Below are positions 1 to 8,685 of a DNA stretch of 64,000 bases, piece by piece. The stretch is from contig NZ_FXZK01000003.1 of the NCBI RefSeq assembly GCF_900184895.1, forward strand, positions 62,001 to 126,000. The letters are read 5' to 3'. Position 1 is the first letter of the stretch, and each line of letters opens with the position of its first letter. This DNA comes from Flavimaricola marinus. Its GTDB lineage: Bacteria > Pseudomonadota > Alphaproteobacteria > Rhodobacterales > Rhodobacteraceae. The translations under genes were made by a program, and so were the position numbers. A model generated the notes under the pieces. It saw only the letters and a program-made list of their open reading frames with translations. It was not told where the DNA came from and did no database searches.

Positions 1-356
1 TCTGCCGCCGCGCAGACATCGACGCGATGCGCGCCGCGGGCAAGGCGCTCGGTGGCACCTTCGACAACGCGGTCGTGGTAGACGGGGCCGAAGTGCTGAG
101 TCCCGGCGGACTGCGTCATCCGGACGAAGCCGTGCGGCATAAGATGCTGGATGCACTTGGCGATCTTTCGACCGCCGGTGTGCCGATCCTCGGGCACTAC
201 GTGGGCAACCGGGCAGGTCATGCCCTGACCAACCAGTTGCTCAGAGCGATGTTCGCGGCGCCGGATTCGTGGCGTTTGCGGCGTGCGGATGCGGCCTTGG
301 CGGCGCGGCTTCCGGGTGCGGGGCTTGCCCCTGCCGATCTCGAAGCGGTCGCCTGA
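1..356 (+). CDS. lpxC: UDP-3-O-acyl-N-acetylglucosamine deacetylase LpxC, C-terminal part
   Basis: This is the 3' end of lpxC; the 5' part lies before the window and the reading frame enters at base 3. LpxC is the zinc deacetylase that commits UDP-acyl-GlcNAc to lipid A synthesis in the cytoplasm. The visible stretch carries the family's C-terminal signature: [12 protein letters not shown], then [20 protein letters not shown] with the conserved Arg-His-Lys and Asp of the active-site floor, and the zinc-ligand region [16 protein letters not shown] short variable tail follows. The next genes, bamD and recN, are in the order usual for Rhodobacterales cell-division/envelope clusters. The family assignment is secure; only the truncation limits it. 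Confidence 0.95.
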   Translation, partial: CRRADIDAMRAAGKALGGTFDNAVVVDGAEVLSPGGLRHPDEAVRHKMLDALGDLSTAGVPILGHYVGNRAGHALTNQLLRAMFAAPDSWRLRRADAALAARLPGAGLAPADLEAVA

Positions 357-377
357 TACTGCTTCGTGAGCACAGGC

Positions 378-392
378 CCGCCGCATCGGCGG
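378..392 (+). terminator. weak hairpin after lpxC
   Basis: CCGCCG (378-383) and CGGCGG (387-392) form a 6-bp stem with a CAT loop, 22 bases after the lpxC stop and followed by CAAAAGG rather than a T run. It may attenuate read-through into bamD or may be chance in GC-rich DNA. Confidence 0.25.
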
Positions 393-494
393 CAAAAGGC
401 ATTTTGCCCCCCGAATTTTCATGTTAGACGTTTGGAAATGTGAGCAAAGAGCTTCGCATCGATGGATGAGGCACAGGCGATCGGAACCCATGGC

Positions 495-1361
495 ATGAAA
501 TTGTCTGGCCAACGAAAATTGAACCAGCGCATTGGTCGCAAACTCTGGATCGCAGGCGCTCTCGCGCTTGGGGTATTGGCGGGGTGCGATACATTCGATC
601 CCAAGGCTGACGGGGCTTTGGACGGGTTCACGGCCGAACAGATCTTTCAGCGGGGCGAAGCCGAGCTCAATCGCGGCCAAGAGGACGACGCCGCGTTCTA
701 TTTCGGTGAAATCGAACGGCTCTATCCGTATTCCGAATGGGCAAAACGCGCGTTGATCATGCAAGCGTTTTCCTATCATCGGGATCAGGATTACCCGAAC
801 AGCAGATCCGCCGCTCAGCGGTATCTGGATTTCTATCCTGCCGAAGAGGATGCCGCCTACGCGCAATACCTTCTGGCGCTGTCATACTACGACCAGATCG
901 ACGCCATCGGGCGCGATCAAGGGCTGACGTTTCAGGCGCTTCAGGCCCTGCGGGCCGTGATCGAGCGCTATCCGGACAGCGAATATGCCCAAGCGTCCAT
1001 CCTGAAATTCGATCTGGCGTTCGACCACCTCGCTGCCAAGGAAATGGAGATCGGCCGCTACTACCTCAAGCGGAATCATTTCGCCGCCGCTGCGAACCGG
1101 TTCCGGGTGGTCGTCGAGGATTTCCAAACCACGAGCCATACGCCGGAAGCCCTGCATCGTCTGGTGGAAACCTACTTGTCTTTGGGCCTGACCGACGAGG
1201 CGCAGACCGCTGGCGCCATTCTGGGATACAACTACCAGTCGACGGAATGGTATCAGGACAGCTTCGCTCTACTGACAGGGCAGGGGCTGGAGATGCGCTC
1301 GGTGGGCGATAACTGGCTGTCAGCGATCTACCGGCAGGTTGTCCGGGGCGAGTGGCTCTGA
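495..1361 (+). CDS. bamD: outer membrane protein assembly lipoprotein BamD
   Basis: BamD is the essential lipoprotein partner of BamA in the machine that folds beta-barrels into the outer membrane. The N-terminus has a basic start, a hydrophobic core and a lipobox LAGC with Cys31 as the lipidation site (counting from the ATG at 495). The mature part is a string of TPR-like helices; GEIERLYPYSEWAKRALIMQ and the later YPDSEYAQ and YYLKRNHFAAAANRF segments are typical of the family. The length of about 288 residues fits. An in-frame ATG at 462 would add 11 residues; I prefer 495 because it gives a compact signal peptide, but neither has a strong ribosome binding site. It lies between lpxC and recN on the same strand. 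Confidence 0.93.
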   Translation: MKLSGQRKLNQRIGRKLWIAGALALGVLAGCDTFDPKADGALDGFTAEQIFQRGEAELNRGQEDDAAFYFGEIERLYPYSEWAKRALIMQAFSYHRDQDYPNSRSAAQRYLDFYPAEEDAAYAQYLLALSYYDQIDAIGRDQGLTFQALQALRAVIERYPDSEYAQASILKFDLAFDHLAAKEMEIGRYYLKRNHFAAAANRFRVVVEDFQTTSHTPEALHRLVETYLSLGLTDEAQTAGAILGYNYQSTEWYQDSFALLTGQGLEMRSVGDNWLSAIYRQVVRGEWL

Positions 1362-1505
1362 CCGGGCGATCTTTCGCCTGACGGTGGGATCGTCCAGTTC
1401 GTTTCCAGGCCATCTTACCTTGCCGCACTGGCTTGTGGTAAGCTGTCCCTTGACCCACATGATCTTGCGGTCCATCAAGAATCAACTTTGCCAATTGGGG
1501 CCGTC

Positions 1506-3179
1506 ATGCTGCGCAGTCTCGACATTTCGGACATGCTGATTATCGACCGGCTGAACCTCGCGTTTCAGCCCGGATTAAACGTGCTGACCGGTGAAACCGG
1601 TGCCGGCAAATCGATCCTGCTCGATTCCCTTGGCTTTGTGCTTGGCTGGCGGGGGCGGGCCGAACTGGTCCGCAAAGGGGCGGCTCAAGGGGAAGTGACC
1701 GCGACCTTTGATCTGCCTGATGATCATGCCGCTCATGCGGTTCTGGCAGAGGCCGGGATCACGGCCGAGGACGGCGAATTGATACTGCGTCGCATCAATA
1801 CACCCGATGGCCGCAAGACTGCGTGGGTCAATTCCGTCCGCACCTCGGGAGAGGTCTTGCGGGCGTTGTCCGACACCCTTGTCGAACTGCACGGTCAGCA
1901 GGATGATCGCGGCCTGCTCAATCCACGCGGCCACCGCGCGCTCTTGGACGATTTCGCCGGGGTGACGGCCTTGCTGGAGGATGTTCGCGCAACATGGTCT
2001 GCAAGGCGCGCCGCTGACAAGGCTCTGAAAACGGCAATAGAGGCAGCCGAGGCGCTGCGGGCCGAGGAAGACTACCTGCGTCACGCTGTTTCCGAACTTG
2101 ATGCACTTGCCCCGGAACCGGGGGAAGAGGCGCTCCTCGACAAGGAGCGGCGCGGCATGCAAGCGGCGGAGCGTATCCGCGAGGATGTCGCGCGGGCGCA
2201 TGCCATCGTCACGGGCGACGGCGCCGAGGGGATGGTCAGCGACGCAATCCGATGGCTGGACGGTGCGGCGGCCTCAGCCGAAGGGCGACTTGAGGCTCCG
2301 CTTGAGGCACTCGCGCGGGCCGTGGATGCGCTAGGAGAGGCAGAGCAGGGGATTGCAGCCTGCCTCGACGCGCTGAACTTTGATTCGCACGCATTGGAAG
2401 CCGCCGAAGAGCGGCTCTTTGCGATCCGTGCCCTGGCCCGGAAACACGACCAGCTTCCGGACGACCTCGCCGACTTTGCCGAAACCTTGCGCGCTCGGCT
2501 GGAGGCGCTCGATGCCTCGGAGAAAGACATCGGAGAGGCGGAGGCCGCCTTGCTGCGTGCGGACAAGGCCTACGACAAGGCCGCGAATGCGCTGACCGCC
2601 GCCCGGACCGCAGCCGCCGAAAAACTGGCCAAATCGATGGCGGCAGAACTCGGCCCGCTCAAGATGGAGAGGGCGATCTTCACCGTGCAGATCGAGCCCG
2701 GCACACCCGGCCCCGACGGGCGGGATGACGTGTCCTTCCGGGTCGCCACCAATCCGGGGGCACCCGCCGGGCCGTTGGACAAGATCGCGTCGGGCGGCGA
2801 ATTGAGCCGGTTCTTGCTGGCGCTCAAGGTTTGCCTGACGCAACAGACCGTCGGGCTGACGATGATCTTTGACGAGATCGACCGTGGGGTCGGTGGCGCG
2901 ACCGCGGACGCCGTCGGTCGGAGGCTCGCGGAACTGGCAGAGGCCGGTCAGGTTCTTGTTGTGACGCACAGCCCGCAGGTTGCAGCTCTCGGAGCGCATC
3001 ATTGGCGTGTGGAAAAGGCCGTCGAAGGACGCGGCGAGAGCGAGGTCACGACCTCGCGGGTGGTGCCTCTGAACCCGAGCGACAGGGTCGACGAAATCGC
3101 GCGGATGCTGGCCGGCGACCGGGTCACCGAGGCGGCCAGAGGTGCGGCACGCGAGCTGCTGTCCGGAACCGCGGCCTGA
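1506..3179 (+). CDS. recN: DNA repair protein RecN
   Basis: RecN is an SMC-like ATPase that helps repair double-strand breaks by recombination. The 557-residue protein shows Walker A GETGAGKS at residues 29-36, a long Ala/Glu-rich coiled-coil middle (about 150-360), the ABC signature SGGELSRF, and a C-terminal Walker B in TMIFDEIDRGVGG. The start is placed at the ATG at 1506 because the resulting N-terminus, MLRSLDISDMLIIDRL, is the usual RecN beginning and a GGGG purine run lies just upstream; an upstream in-frame start at 1488 is less likely. The gene follows bamD after a 144-base gap, so it may have its own promoter; I did not see an SOS box I would defend. Confidence 0.95.
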   Translation: MLRSLDISDMLIIDRLNLAFQPGLNVLTGETGAGKSILLDSLGFVLGWRGRAELVRKGAAQGEVTATFDLPDDHAAHAVLAEAGITAEDGELILRRINTPDGRKTAWVNSVRTSGEVLRALSDTLVELHGQQDDRGLLNPRGHRALLDDFAGVTALLEDVRATWSARRAADKALKTAIEAAEALRAEEDYLRHAVSELDALAPEPGEEALLDKERRGMQAAERIREDVARAHAIVTGDGAEGMVSDAIRWLDGAAASAEGRLEAPLEALARAVDALGEAEQGIAACLDALNFDSHALEAAEERLFAIRALARKHDQLPDDLADFAETLRARLEALDASEKDIGEAEAALLRADKAYDKAANALTAARTAAAEKLAKSMAAELGPLKMERAIFTVQIEPGTPGPDGRDDVSFRVATNPGAPAGPLDKIASGGELSRFLLALKVCLTQQTVGLTMIFDEIDRGVGGATADAVGRRLAELAEAGQVLVVTHSPQVAALGAHHWRVEKAVEGRGESEVTTSRVVPLNPSDRVDEIARMLAGDRVTEAARGAARELLSGTAA

Positions 3180-3578
3180 CCGATTATTCGAGACTGAGGT
3201 CTCTTCGCTGGCGCACCCGCTGTGCTGGCAAAGGCAGTCTGAGGCCAAAGAACAATCCCAGCTTTTGACCTGTGGCAAACAGGACGAGCCGCCCGGAATG
3301 CGAAAAAACAAGCACAGCGGGGGTCTGTTTCGCGCTGAAATACAGTTGCGCCATTGCCAGCCCCCCGCCGGTCTCGTCGCCACGGCGATCTGCCATGACT
3401 GGTCTGAATATGGCAGCTCTCAGCGGCAAATACACACCGCGTCGTCCGCCTTTGATCTATGTGCTCTGGTGCCTTTCGGCGATTAGAAACCAATCTACTG
3501 AATGACTCCAACCTATCGCCAAGGGCTTTTCGCGCGCATCACCCATTTGGGGTAATTTACCGGAAGGTCAGGAATTCA
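3180..3578. other. 399-base stretch without a recognised gene
   Basis: This lies between recN and the convergent LuxR-type gene. Short open frames occur on both strands (for example minus 3184-3435), but none has a recognisable product, a good ribosome binding site or typical codon use. A 5-bp hairpin GAGAC-tgag-GTCTC sits at 3190-3203, 10 bases after the recN stop. Otherwise I see nothing. Confidence 0.4.
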
Positions 3579-5384
3579 TTACTCAGTCGGCGCCACGATC
3601 TTGTCGATTTCCGCGAGGACGTCGCGCCATTTCAAGAAGAAAGCCAATTGGCCGGCATCCGGATAGACCCGGAAGTCGATCCAAGGGTAATCGCGCTGAT
3701 GATCGGCCAGCGTGTCCCGTGGGACTTCGGGATCCTGCAATCCGTTGAAGAATATGACCTTGACGTGGCCGGGGCTTCCCGCAGGCTTGGTGGCCGCCGC
3801 CTCGAGCGCGGCGAGTTCGGCCGTCCAGTTCGAGGTTTCGTAAGCGACGACGAGGCGGGCGAAGGGCTCATGCGCCGAATGACCGTCCGACAAGGCCACC
3901 TCCGACCCGCAAACCATCGCCTCGAAGACCTCGTCGATCTCGAACGTCGCGACATCGGCCGCGGATTTCCCATAGACGGCATGGACAAAGGCCGACTTGC
4001 CCAACCGGTTGGCCAGAGCAAAGCCAGCCTTGACCATGAATGGCAACAGATGCGGTGTGTATCGCGCTCCAGCGAGAATGAAGCGGTGCCACTTGTCCAT
4101 CCTGTCGTATTGAGCAGGCAAGGTGAGAGGGAGCACACCGGCGGCACAGAGCACGGCAGACACCCTTTCGGGATAATTCGCGTGCAGGGCAAAGGCGAGA
4201 TAGCTGTCCGAGCCAAGGCTCAGGACAGGGACCTTCTCGGCGCCGAGATGGTCGAGGACGGCCACCAGATCATCGACGAGTTGTGTCACGAGAGGCGTAT
4301 CGCGCGGCAAGGGATCGGATTGGCCATACCCGGCTCGGACGGGCACGATGATCTTCAGGCCCTTGCGTGCGGCTTCCGCCTCTGCGCTGGCTGGCCACCG
4401 AACAAGGCCATAGTCCAGATGCAGATAGAGACAGGGTCTGCCCTCCGGATCACCTAGTATCAGGAAATCCTGCTGCCGTCCGTCCGGCAGGGTGATGCTT
4501 TGGAACAGACGCGGGGCGAGGCTTCCCAGTCCGGTCGAGCTTTCGGGAATTTGTTCCGAAACGCTGCCGGTGTATTGCGCCATTTCCATGGTCGAGAGGG
4601 TCAGCCGGATCAATTCCGCCTGCGACCGGGTGCCTGTCTTGGACAGGATCGCCTTCACTTGCGCCCGGATCGTTTCGATCGACCGGCCTCGTTCTTCGGC
4701 GATTTGGGCCAGGCTGTGACCTTCGGCGAGGGACCGAACCACCTTGCCTTCTGCCGGTGTCAGAGAAAACGCGCCGCGCAGCAGTTTGGTAAAACCCTTT
4801 GGCCAGCCCAGTTCGGATGTGACCGCGATGACGAACGGTTGACCCTGCGCGGGACGAACCACCCGGAGGTGGACAAGCATGATGCGATCATCGCGACGGG
4901 TCTGCACACGCAAAATGACAGGCTCGCCAGAGTTTGCGCGCAGCATACGCTCGGTCTGACGCGCCAATTCCTCGGCCTCGCCATCGCCCAGTGCCAGATC
5001 GACGAGCTTGGCGCCCTGTGTCACCCCCAGTGCCAGTGCAGCTGCCGCATTGATCCGTGCGACGGTCAGGGTCTGATCGACAACAAACGCAGCAGATCTG
5101 TCGATCTTCGCAAGCAGATGGGCAGGATCGACGATCTGGTCCGATCCCGTGACCTGCGCCAACATCCGCTCGGCACGATGAAAATGGCTTTCGAACTCGG
5201 CAAGGCGCAGGGAAGGGTTCGACGTGTCGTTGGCCACGCTGCGTTGCGGCCCGATCATCGCTTCCCAATGGTCAAGAAGGGCCTCATAGCGCAGCGGATC
5301 GATCGCGACCTCGTAGAGGTCGTCGATCACCTGATCGGTCAGGTCGGTGCTATCGGTAGGAGGGTCTTCCTTGTACGCGTTCAT
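3579..5384 (-). CDS. LuxR-type regulator fused to an alpha/beta-hydrolase-like domain
   Basis: A 601-residue three-part protein. Residues about 85-195 resemble a PAS-type sensor. Residues 207-265 are a LuxR/GerE helix-turn-helix (SLTPAEGKVVRSLAEGHS, then IAEERGRSIETIRAQVKAIL). Residues about 295-595 follow the alpha/beta-hydrolase pattern, including YPERV after the nucleophile helix and the acid-loop segment LQDPEVPRDTL. The elbow reads LGSDS (390-394) instead of GxSxG, and the place of the catalytic His is occupied by Gln579 in AGQLAFFL, so the hydrolase fold is probably a ligand sensor, not an enzyme (inference by eye). It is transcribed towards recN. Phased TTTGAC repeats and a perfect palindrome lie directly before the start, suggesting autoregulation. 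The target genes are unknown. Confidence 0.85.
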   Translation of the reverse strand: MNAYKEDPPTDSTDLTDQVIDDLYEVAIDPLRYEALLDHWEAMIGPQRSVANDTSNPSLRLAEFESHFHRAERMLAQVTGSDQIVDPAHLLAKIDRSAAFVVDQTLTVARINAAAALALGVTQGAKLVDLALGDGEAEELARQTERMLRANSGEPVILRVQTRRDDRIMLVHLRVVRPAQGQPFVIAVTSELGWPKGFTKLLRGAFSLTPAEGKVVRSLAEGHSLAQIAEERGRSIETIRAQVKAILSKTGTRSQAELIRLTLSTMEMAQYTGSVSEQIPESSTGLGSLAPRLFQSITLPDGRQQDFLILGDPEGRPCLYLHLDYGLVRWPASAEAEAARKGLKIIVPVRAGYGQSDPLPRDTPLVTQLVDDLVAVLDHLGAEKVPVLSLGSDSYLAFALHANYPERVSAVLCAAGVLPLTLPAQYDRMDKWHRFILAGARYTPHLLPFMVKAGFALANRLGKSAFVHAVYGKSAADVATFEIDEVFEAMVCGSEVALSDGHSAHEPFARLVVAYETSNWTAELAALEAAATKPAGSPGHVKVIFFNGLQDPEVPRDTLADHQRDYPWIDFRVYPDAGQLAFFLKWRDVLAEIDKIVAPTE

Positions 5385-5431
5385 TTGACAGACATCCCTA
5401 GGGATTTGACCAAATGGTAAGAACTTTGACC
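5384..5431. promoter_or_regulatory. three phased TTTGAC repeats before the LuxR-type gene
   Basis: TTTGACA (5384-5390), TTTGACC (5405-5411) and TTTGACC (5425-5431) are direct repeats 21 and 20 bases apart, about two helical turns, so they face the same side of DNA. Read in the direction of the regulator gene they are GGTCAAA, GGTCAAA and TGTCAAA. The last one touches the start codon. They could be binding sites for the encoded regulator. Confidence 0.45.
5394..5405. promoter_or_regulatory. 12-bp perfect palindrome ATCCCTAGGGAT
   Basis: The palindrome ATCCCTAGGGAT lies 10 bases upstream of the start codon of the LuxR-type gene, between two of the TTTGAC repeats. LuxR-family operators are usually inverted repeats, so this is a candidate operator centre. 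No footprint data are available here. Confidence 0.4.
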
Positions 5432-5435
5432 GATT

Positions 5436-5455
5436 CAGGAAAGGATTCTTTCCTG
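5436..5455 (-). terminator. hairpin just after the D-lactate dehydrogenase-like gene
   Basis: CAGGAAAG (5436-5443) and CTTTCCTG (5448-5455) form an 8-bp stem with a 4-base loop, 8 bases beyond the stop of the upstream minus-strand gene. There is no T run, so it may stabilise the mRNA or separate the two genes. Confidence 0.3.
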
Positions 5456-5462
5456 TCGGTCC

Positions 5463-6836
5463 CTAGTTCTGGGCGACGAGCTTGCCCGGATTGAGCAGAT
5501 CCTCCGGGTCGAGCGCGCGCTTGATCGTTCGCATCACGTCCCAACCTGCTCCATGCTCGGCCTGCATGTAGCGCAATTTGCCCATGCCAACGCCATGCTC
5601 GCCGCTCACCGTTCCGCCATAATGCAGGGCGCGTTCCGAGATGCGGTGGCTCAGATCGTCGACGGCGGCGCGGTCCTCGGGATCATCGGGATCGAACAAG
5701 AGGATCGCGTGAAAGTTTCCGTCGCCCACGTGGCCCAGGATCGGACCGTCGAGCCGGCTTGCGGCGATGTCGGCCTGTGTCTCTGCAACGGCGGCGGCGA
5801 GATGAGAGATCGGGACGCAGGCATCCGTCACCAAAGCACGTTTGCCCGGATTTGCTGCCATGACGGCCCAGTGGGCCTTGTGGCGGGCTTCCCACAGCTT
5901 GGTGCGGTCTTCCTGCCGGGTGGCCGTGTCGATGCCACGGGCGCCATGATCCGCCGCGATCTCGCCAAAGCGTTCGGCCTGCTCGGCGACGGCCTGATCA
6001 GAGCCATGAAACTCCAGCATCAGATGCGGCAACTCCGGCAAACCGAGCCCGGAATAGGCGTTTACGGCAGCCACGGCGACCGCGTCGATGAATTCGATCC
6101 GGGCCATTGGTATGCCCATCTGGATCGTTTCGGTGACCGCTTCGACCGCGTCGTTCAGGCTGTCAAAGGCGCATACGGCGGCGCTGATCGCCTCGGGCTG
6201 TCCTTGCAGGCGCAGCGTCAGCTCCGTGACAAGGCCCAGCGTCCCTTCAGAGCCGACCATCAGGGCCGTGAGGTCATAGCCCGTCGAGGATTTGCGGGCA
6301 CGGGTGCCGGTCTGAATCACGCGACCATCGGCCAAGACAACCTCGAGGGCGCGGACGTTGTCACGCATCGTGCCATATCTCACGGCGGTGGTGCCGCTGG
6401 CGCGGGTCATCGCCATGCCGCCAAGCGTCGCATTCGCGCCGGGGTCGACCGGAAAGAACAGTCCGGTCGCGCGGAGCGCCTCGTTCAGAGCCTCCCGAGT
6501 GACACCGGGCTGGACGCGCACATCCATATCCTCGGCATGAACCTCCAGAATTTGATCCATTCTGGAGAAATCGACCGTGACGCCTCCGCGGATCGCGAGC
6601 CCATGGCCCTCCAGTGAGGTGCCGGCGCCCCATCCGATGACGGGGCAGGCCTCCTGCGCACAAATCCTCATGATCTGTGAGACTTCTGCCGTTGAAATCG
6701 GCCAAACGACCGCATTGGGCGCAATCGGAGCGAAATGGCTTTCCGACCGACTATGGTGGTCCAGTTCTGCCTTGGTGCGACTAAACCGATCGCCTAAGAG
6801 GGTCTTGAGGTGTTCAAGGGCCGTTTCGATGGTCAT
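5463..6836 (-). CDS. FAD-binding D-lactate dehydrogenase (cytochrome)-like oxidase
   Basis: A 457-residue flavoenzyme of the vanillyl-alcohol-oxidase (PCMH FAD) superfamily, closest by eye to cytochrome-linked D-lactate dehydrogenases and to GlcD of glycolate oxidase. It would oxidise a 2-hydroxyacid to a 2-keto acid. The FAD domain shows GWGAGTSLEGHG (about 68-79), VDPGANATLGGMAMTRASG and VGSEGTLGLVTELTLRL; the C-terminal half has the catalytic-region motifs LGHVGDGNFHAI and SGEHGVGMGKLRYM and ends in DPEDLLNPGKL. The start at 6836 (MTIETALEHL) is preferred to an in-frame ATG 16 codons upstream. No GlcE or GlcF subunits are adjacent, which favours the single-subunit lactate dehydrogenase type. 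The exact substrate cannot be read from the sequence. Confidence 0.85.
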   Translation of the reverse strand: MTIETALEHLKTLLGDRFSRTKAELDHHSRSESHFAPIAPNAVVWPISTAEVSQIMRICAQEACPVIGWGAGTSLEGHGLAIRGGVTVDFSRMDQILEVHAEDMDVRVQPGVTREALNEALRATGLFFPVDPGANATLGGMAMTRASGTTAVRYGTMRDNVRALEVVLADGRVIQTGTRARKSSTGYDLTALMVGSEGTLGLVTELTLRLQGQPEAISAAVCAFDSLNDAVEAVTETIQMGIPMARIEFIDAVAVAAVNAYSGLGLPELPHLMLEFHGSDQAVAEQAERFGEIAADHGARGIDTATRQEDRTKLWEARHKAHWAVMAANPGKRALVTDACVPISHLAAAVAETQADIAASRLDGPILGHVGDGNFHAILLFDPDDPEDRAAVDDLSHRISERALHYGGTVSGEHGVGMGKLRYMQAEHGAGWDVMRTIKRALDPEDLLNPGKLVAQN

Positions 6837-6915
6837 GATCGCTCCATGGACTTGGGGAGGGCAAGGTGTCGCGAGACAAGGCAAAGGTCAAGGCCGGGGG
6901 AGCGGGCGAACCCGC

Positions 6916-8613
6916 ATGATCGAACCGGCTGAAAAGCAGACCAAGGCGCGACCGACGGCGTTCGCAAGCGCGGTGAACGGCATCGCACGTGGTTGGGAGG
7001 TCTTGCGCACACGGGGGCCGAGCGAGGTCCAATTCTGGTTCATCGCACTACTTGTCGGGATCGCAAGTGGATTGGCGGCCATCGCCTTTCGCTTTGGGAT
7101 CGAAAACCTCCAGGCGTGGATTTACGGTACGGACAACGTGCTCCAGTTGCACAGCCATATCGCCGGATTGGACTGGTGGTGGATCTTCCTGATCCCGGTG
7201 GGCGGCGGCCTCGCCGTCGGGCTGCTGTTGGACCGATTCACCGACGACGGGCGCGTGCGTGCAGTGGCCGAAGTCATCGAAGCGGCCGCGCTCAACAACG
7301 GTCGGGTGCAGCGGCGGCGCGGACTGGTCTCGTCGCTGGCCAGCCTCATCACCCTGTCGACGGGCGGATCATCTGGGCGGGAAGGGCCGGTCGTGCACCT
7401 CGCGGCGGTCTTGTCGAGCTATGTGGCTGGCTGGATCCGGGCAGACGGCATTCATGGGCGCGACCTGCTGGGCTGTGCGGTGGCGGCGGCGGTCTCGGCC
7501 AGCTTCAACGCCCCGATCGCCGGGGCGCTCTTTGCGCTGGAGGTGGTGCTTCGGCACTTTGCGGTGCATGCGTTTGCTCCGATTGCGATTGCCAGCGTGG
7601 CGGGAACGATCATCAACCGCTTGGTTTACGGGGACGTGACCGAGTTCGTCCTGCCGATGCAGTCGGCGTTGGAATTCTATGTCGAGTTGCCTGCGTTCAT
7701 GATGCTTGGGCTCCTGTCCGGGATCATGGGGGTCGTGCTGATGCGGTCGATCTTCTGGGCCGACGACATCGCCAACGGCTGGCAAACGGCCACCGGGCTG
7801 CCGCGCTGGGCACGGCCCGCCGTCGCCGGAGCCATGTTGGGGGCCTTGGCGATCTGGTGGCCTCACATCATCGGGGTCGGCTACGAAACCACATCGCTGG
7901 CGCTGACGGGGGACCTCGTGCTGCGAGAAGCCGTCGTGTTCATCGTGCTCAAGGTCGCGGCGGTGGCCATCACGATGGGCGGGCGCATGGGAGGCGGGGT
8001 GTTTTCACCATCGCTGATGGTCGGTGCCCTGACGGGACTGGCCTTCGGGCTAGTCGCAACGTCGGTGTTTCCAGAGGTCTCGGGCGAACAATCGCTCTAT
8101 GCGCTTGCGGGCATGGGCGCGGTGGCTGCCGCGGTGCTCGGGGCGCCGATTTCCACCACTTTGATCGTATTCGAGCTGACCGGCGACTGGCAAACCGGGC
8201 TTGCGGTGATGGTGACGGTGTCGCTCTCCTCTGCATTGGCGAGCCGAATGGTGGACCGGTCCTTCTTTTTGACACAGCTGGAGCGCAGGGGGGTGCACCT
8301 TGCTGCGGGGCCGGAGGCGTGGCTCTTGGGAACGTTCGACGTGCAAAGCATCATGCGGTCCCCAGACCATCCACGCGGCGCCAAGGCAGAGGCCTGCCAA
8401 GAGCTGGTGTTGGCGGGAACCTGGCTGGACAAATCGGCGACGCTCGAAGAGGCGATGCCGCTCTTCGAGAAAACCAATGCCGCATTTCTGCCGGTTGTGC
8501 ATTTCCCGGGCGACGACGCGCCCCCGGAAGTCTGGGGCGCGCTGTTTCAGGTGGATGCGCTCAAGGCACTGAACAGGGCGCTGGTTTCGACCGCGGTCGA
8601 GGAACATTCCTGA
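6916..8613 (+). CDS. ClC-family chloride channel/transporter with C-terminal CBS-like region
   Basis: A 565-residue integral membrane protein with about ten hydrophobic segments. ClC signatures are clear: GSSGREGP at 151-158 with the gating Glu156, NAPIAGALFALE at 199-209, GGRMGGGVFSPSLMVGA at 355-371, and GAPISTTLIVFELTG around 409-423. The last 100 residues look like a degenerate CBS pair. Two features are odd: the position equivalent to the internal proton glutamate of E. coli ClC-ec1 (E203) seems to be Val210, and the GSGIP selectivity-filter motif near residue 110-118 is absent. The protein may therefore be a channel or have other anion selectivity (inference). The start is at 6916; the frame is open further upstream but overlaps the divergent gene. 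Confidence 0.88.
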   Translation: MIEPAEKQTKARPTAFASAVNGIARGWEVLRTRGPSEVQFWFIALLVGIASGLAAIAFRFGIENLQAWIYGTDNVLQLHSHIAGLDWWWIFLIPVGGGLAVGLLLDRFTDDGRVRAVAEVIEAAALNNGRVQRRRGLVSSLASLITLSTGGSSGREGPVVHLAAVLSSYVAGWIRADGIHGRDLLGCAVAAAVSASFNAPIAGALFALEVVLRHFAVHAFAPIAIASVAGTIINRLVYGDVTEFVLPMQSALEFYVELPAFMMLGLLSGIMGVVLMRSIFWADDIANGWQTATGLPRWARPAVAGAMLGALAIWWPHIIGVGYETTSLALTGDLVLREAVVFIVLKVAAVAITMGGRMGGGVFSPSLMVGALTGLAFGLVATSVFPEVSGEQSLYALAGMGAVAAAVLGAPISTTLIVFELTGDWQTGLAVMVTVSLSSALASRMVDRSFFLTQLERRGVHLAAGPEAWLLGTFDVQSIMRSPDHPRGAKAEACQELVLAGTWLDKSATLEEAMPLFEKTNAAFLPVVHFPGDDAPPEVWGALFQVDALKALNRALVSTAVEEHS

Positions 8614-8631
8614 TAAGGCGAAACACACTTG

Positions 8632-8660
8632 CGACGCAGCCCGTTGCCGGCGCTGCGTCG
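8632..8660. terminator. hairpin between convergent ClC and DUF427 genes
   Basis: CGACGCAGC (8632-8640) and GCTGCGTCG (8652-8660) form a perfect 9-bp stem with an 11-base loop. It lies between two convergent stop codons and could end both transcripts, although only short T runs follow. Confidence 0.55.
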
Positions 8661-8685
8661 TGAGTTTATTGGCCAAGATGAAGGG

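Noticed and set aside
3184-3435. An 83-residue frame on the minus strand after recN
   Set aside because: No family likeness, no ribosome binding site; codon use differs from the neighbours.
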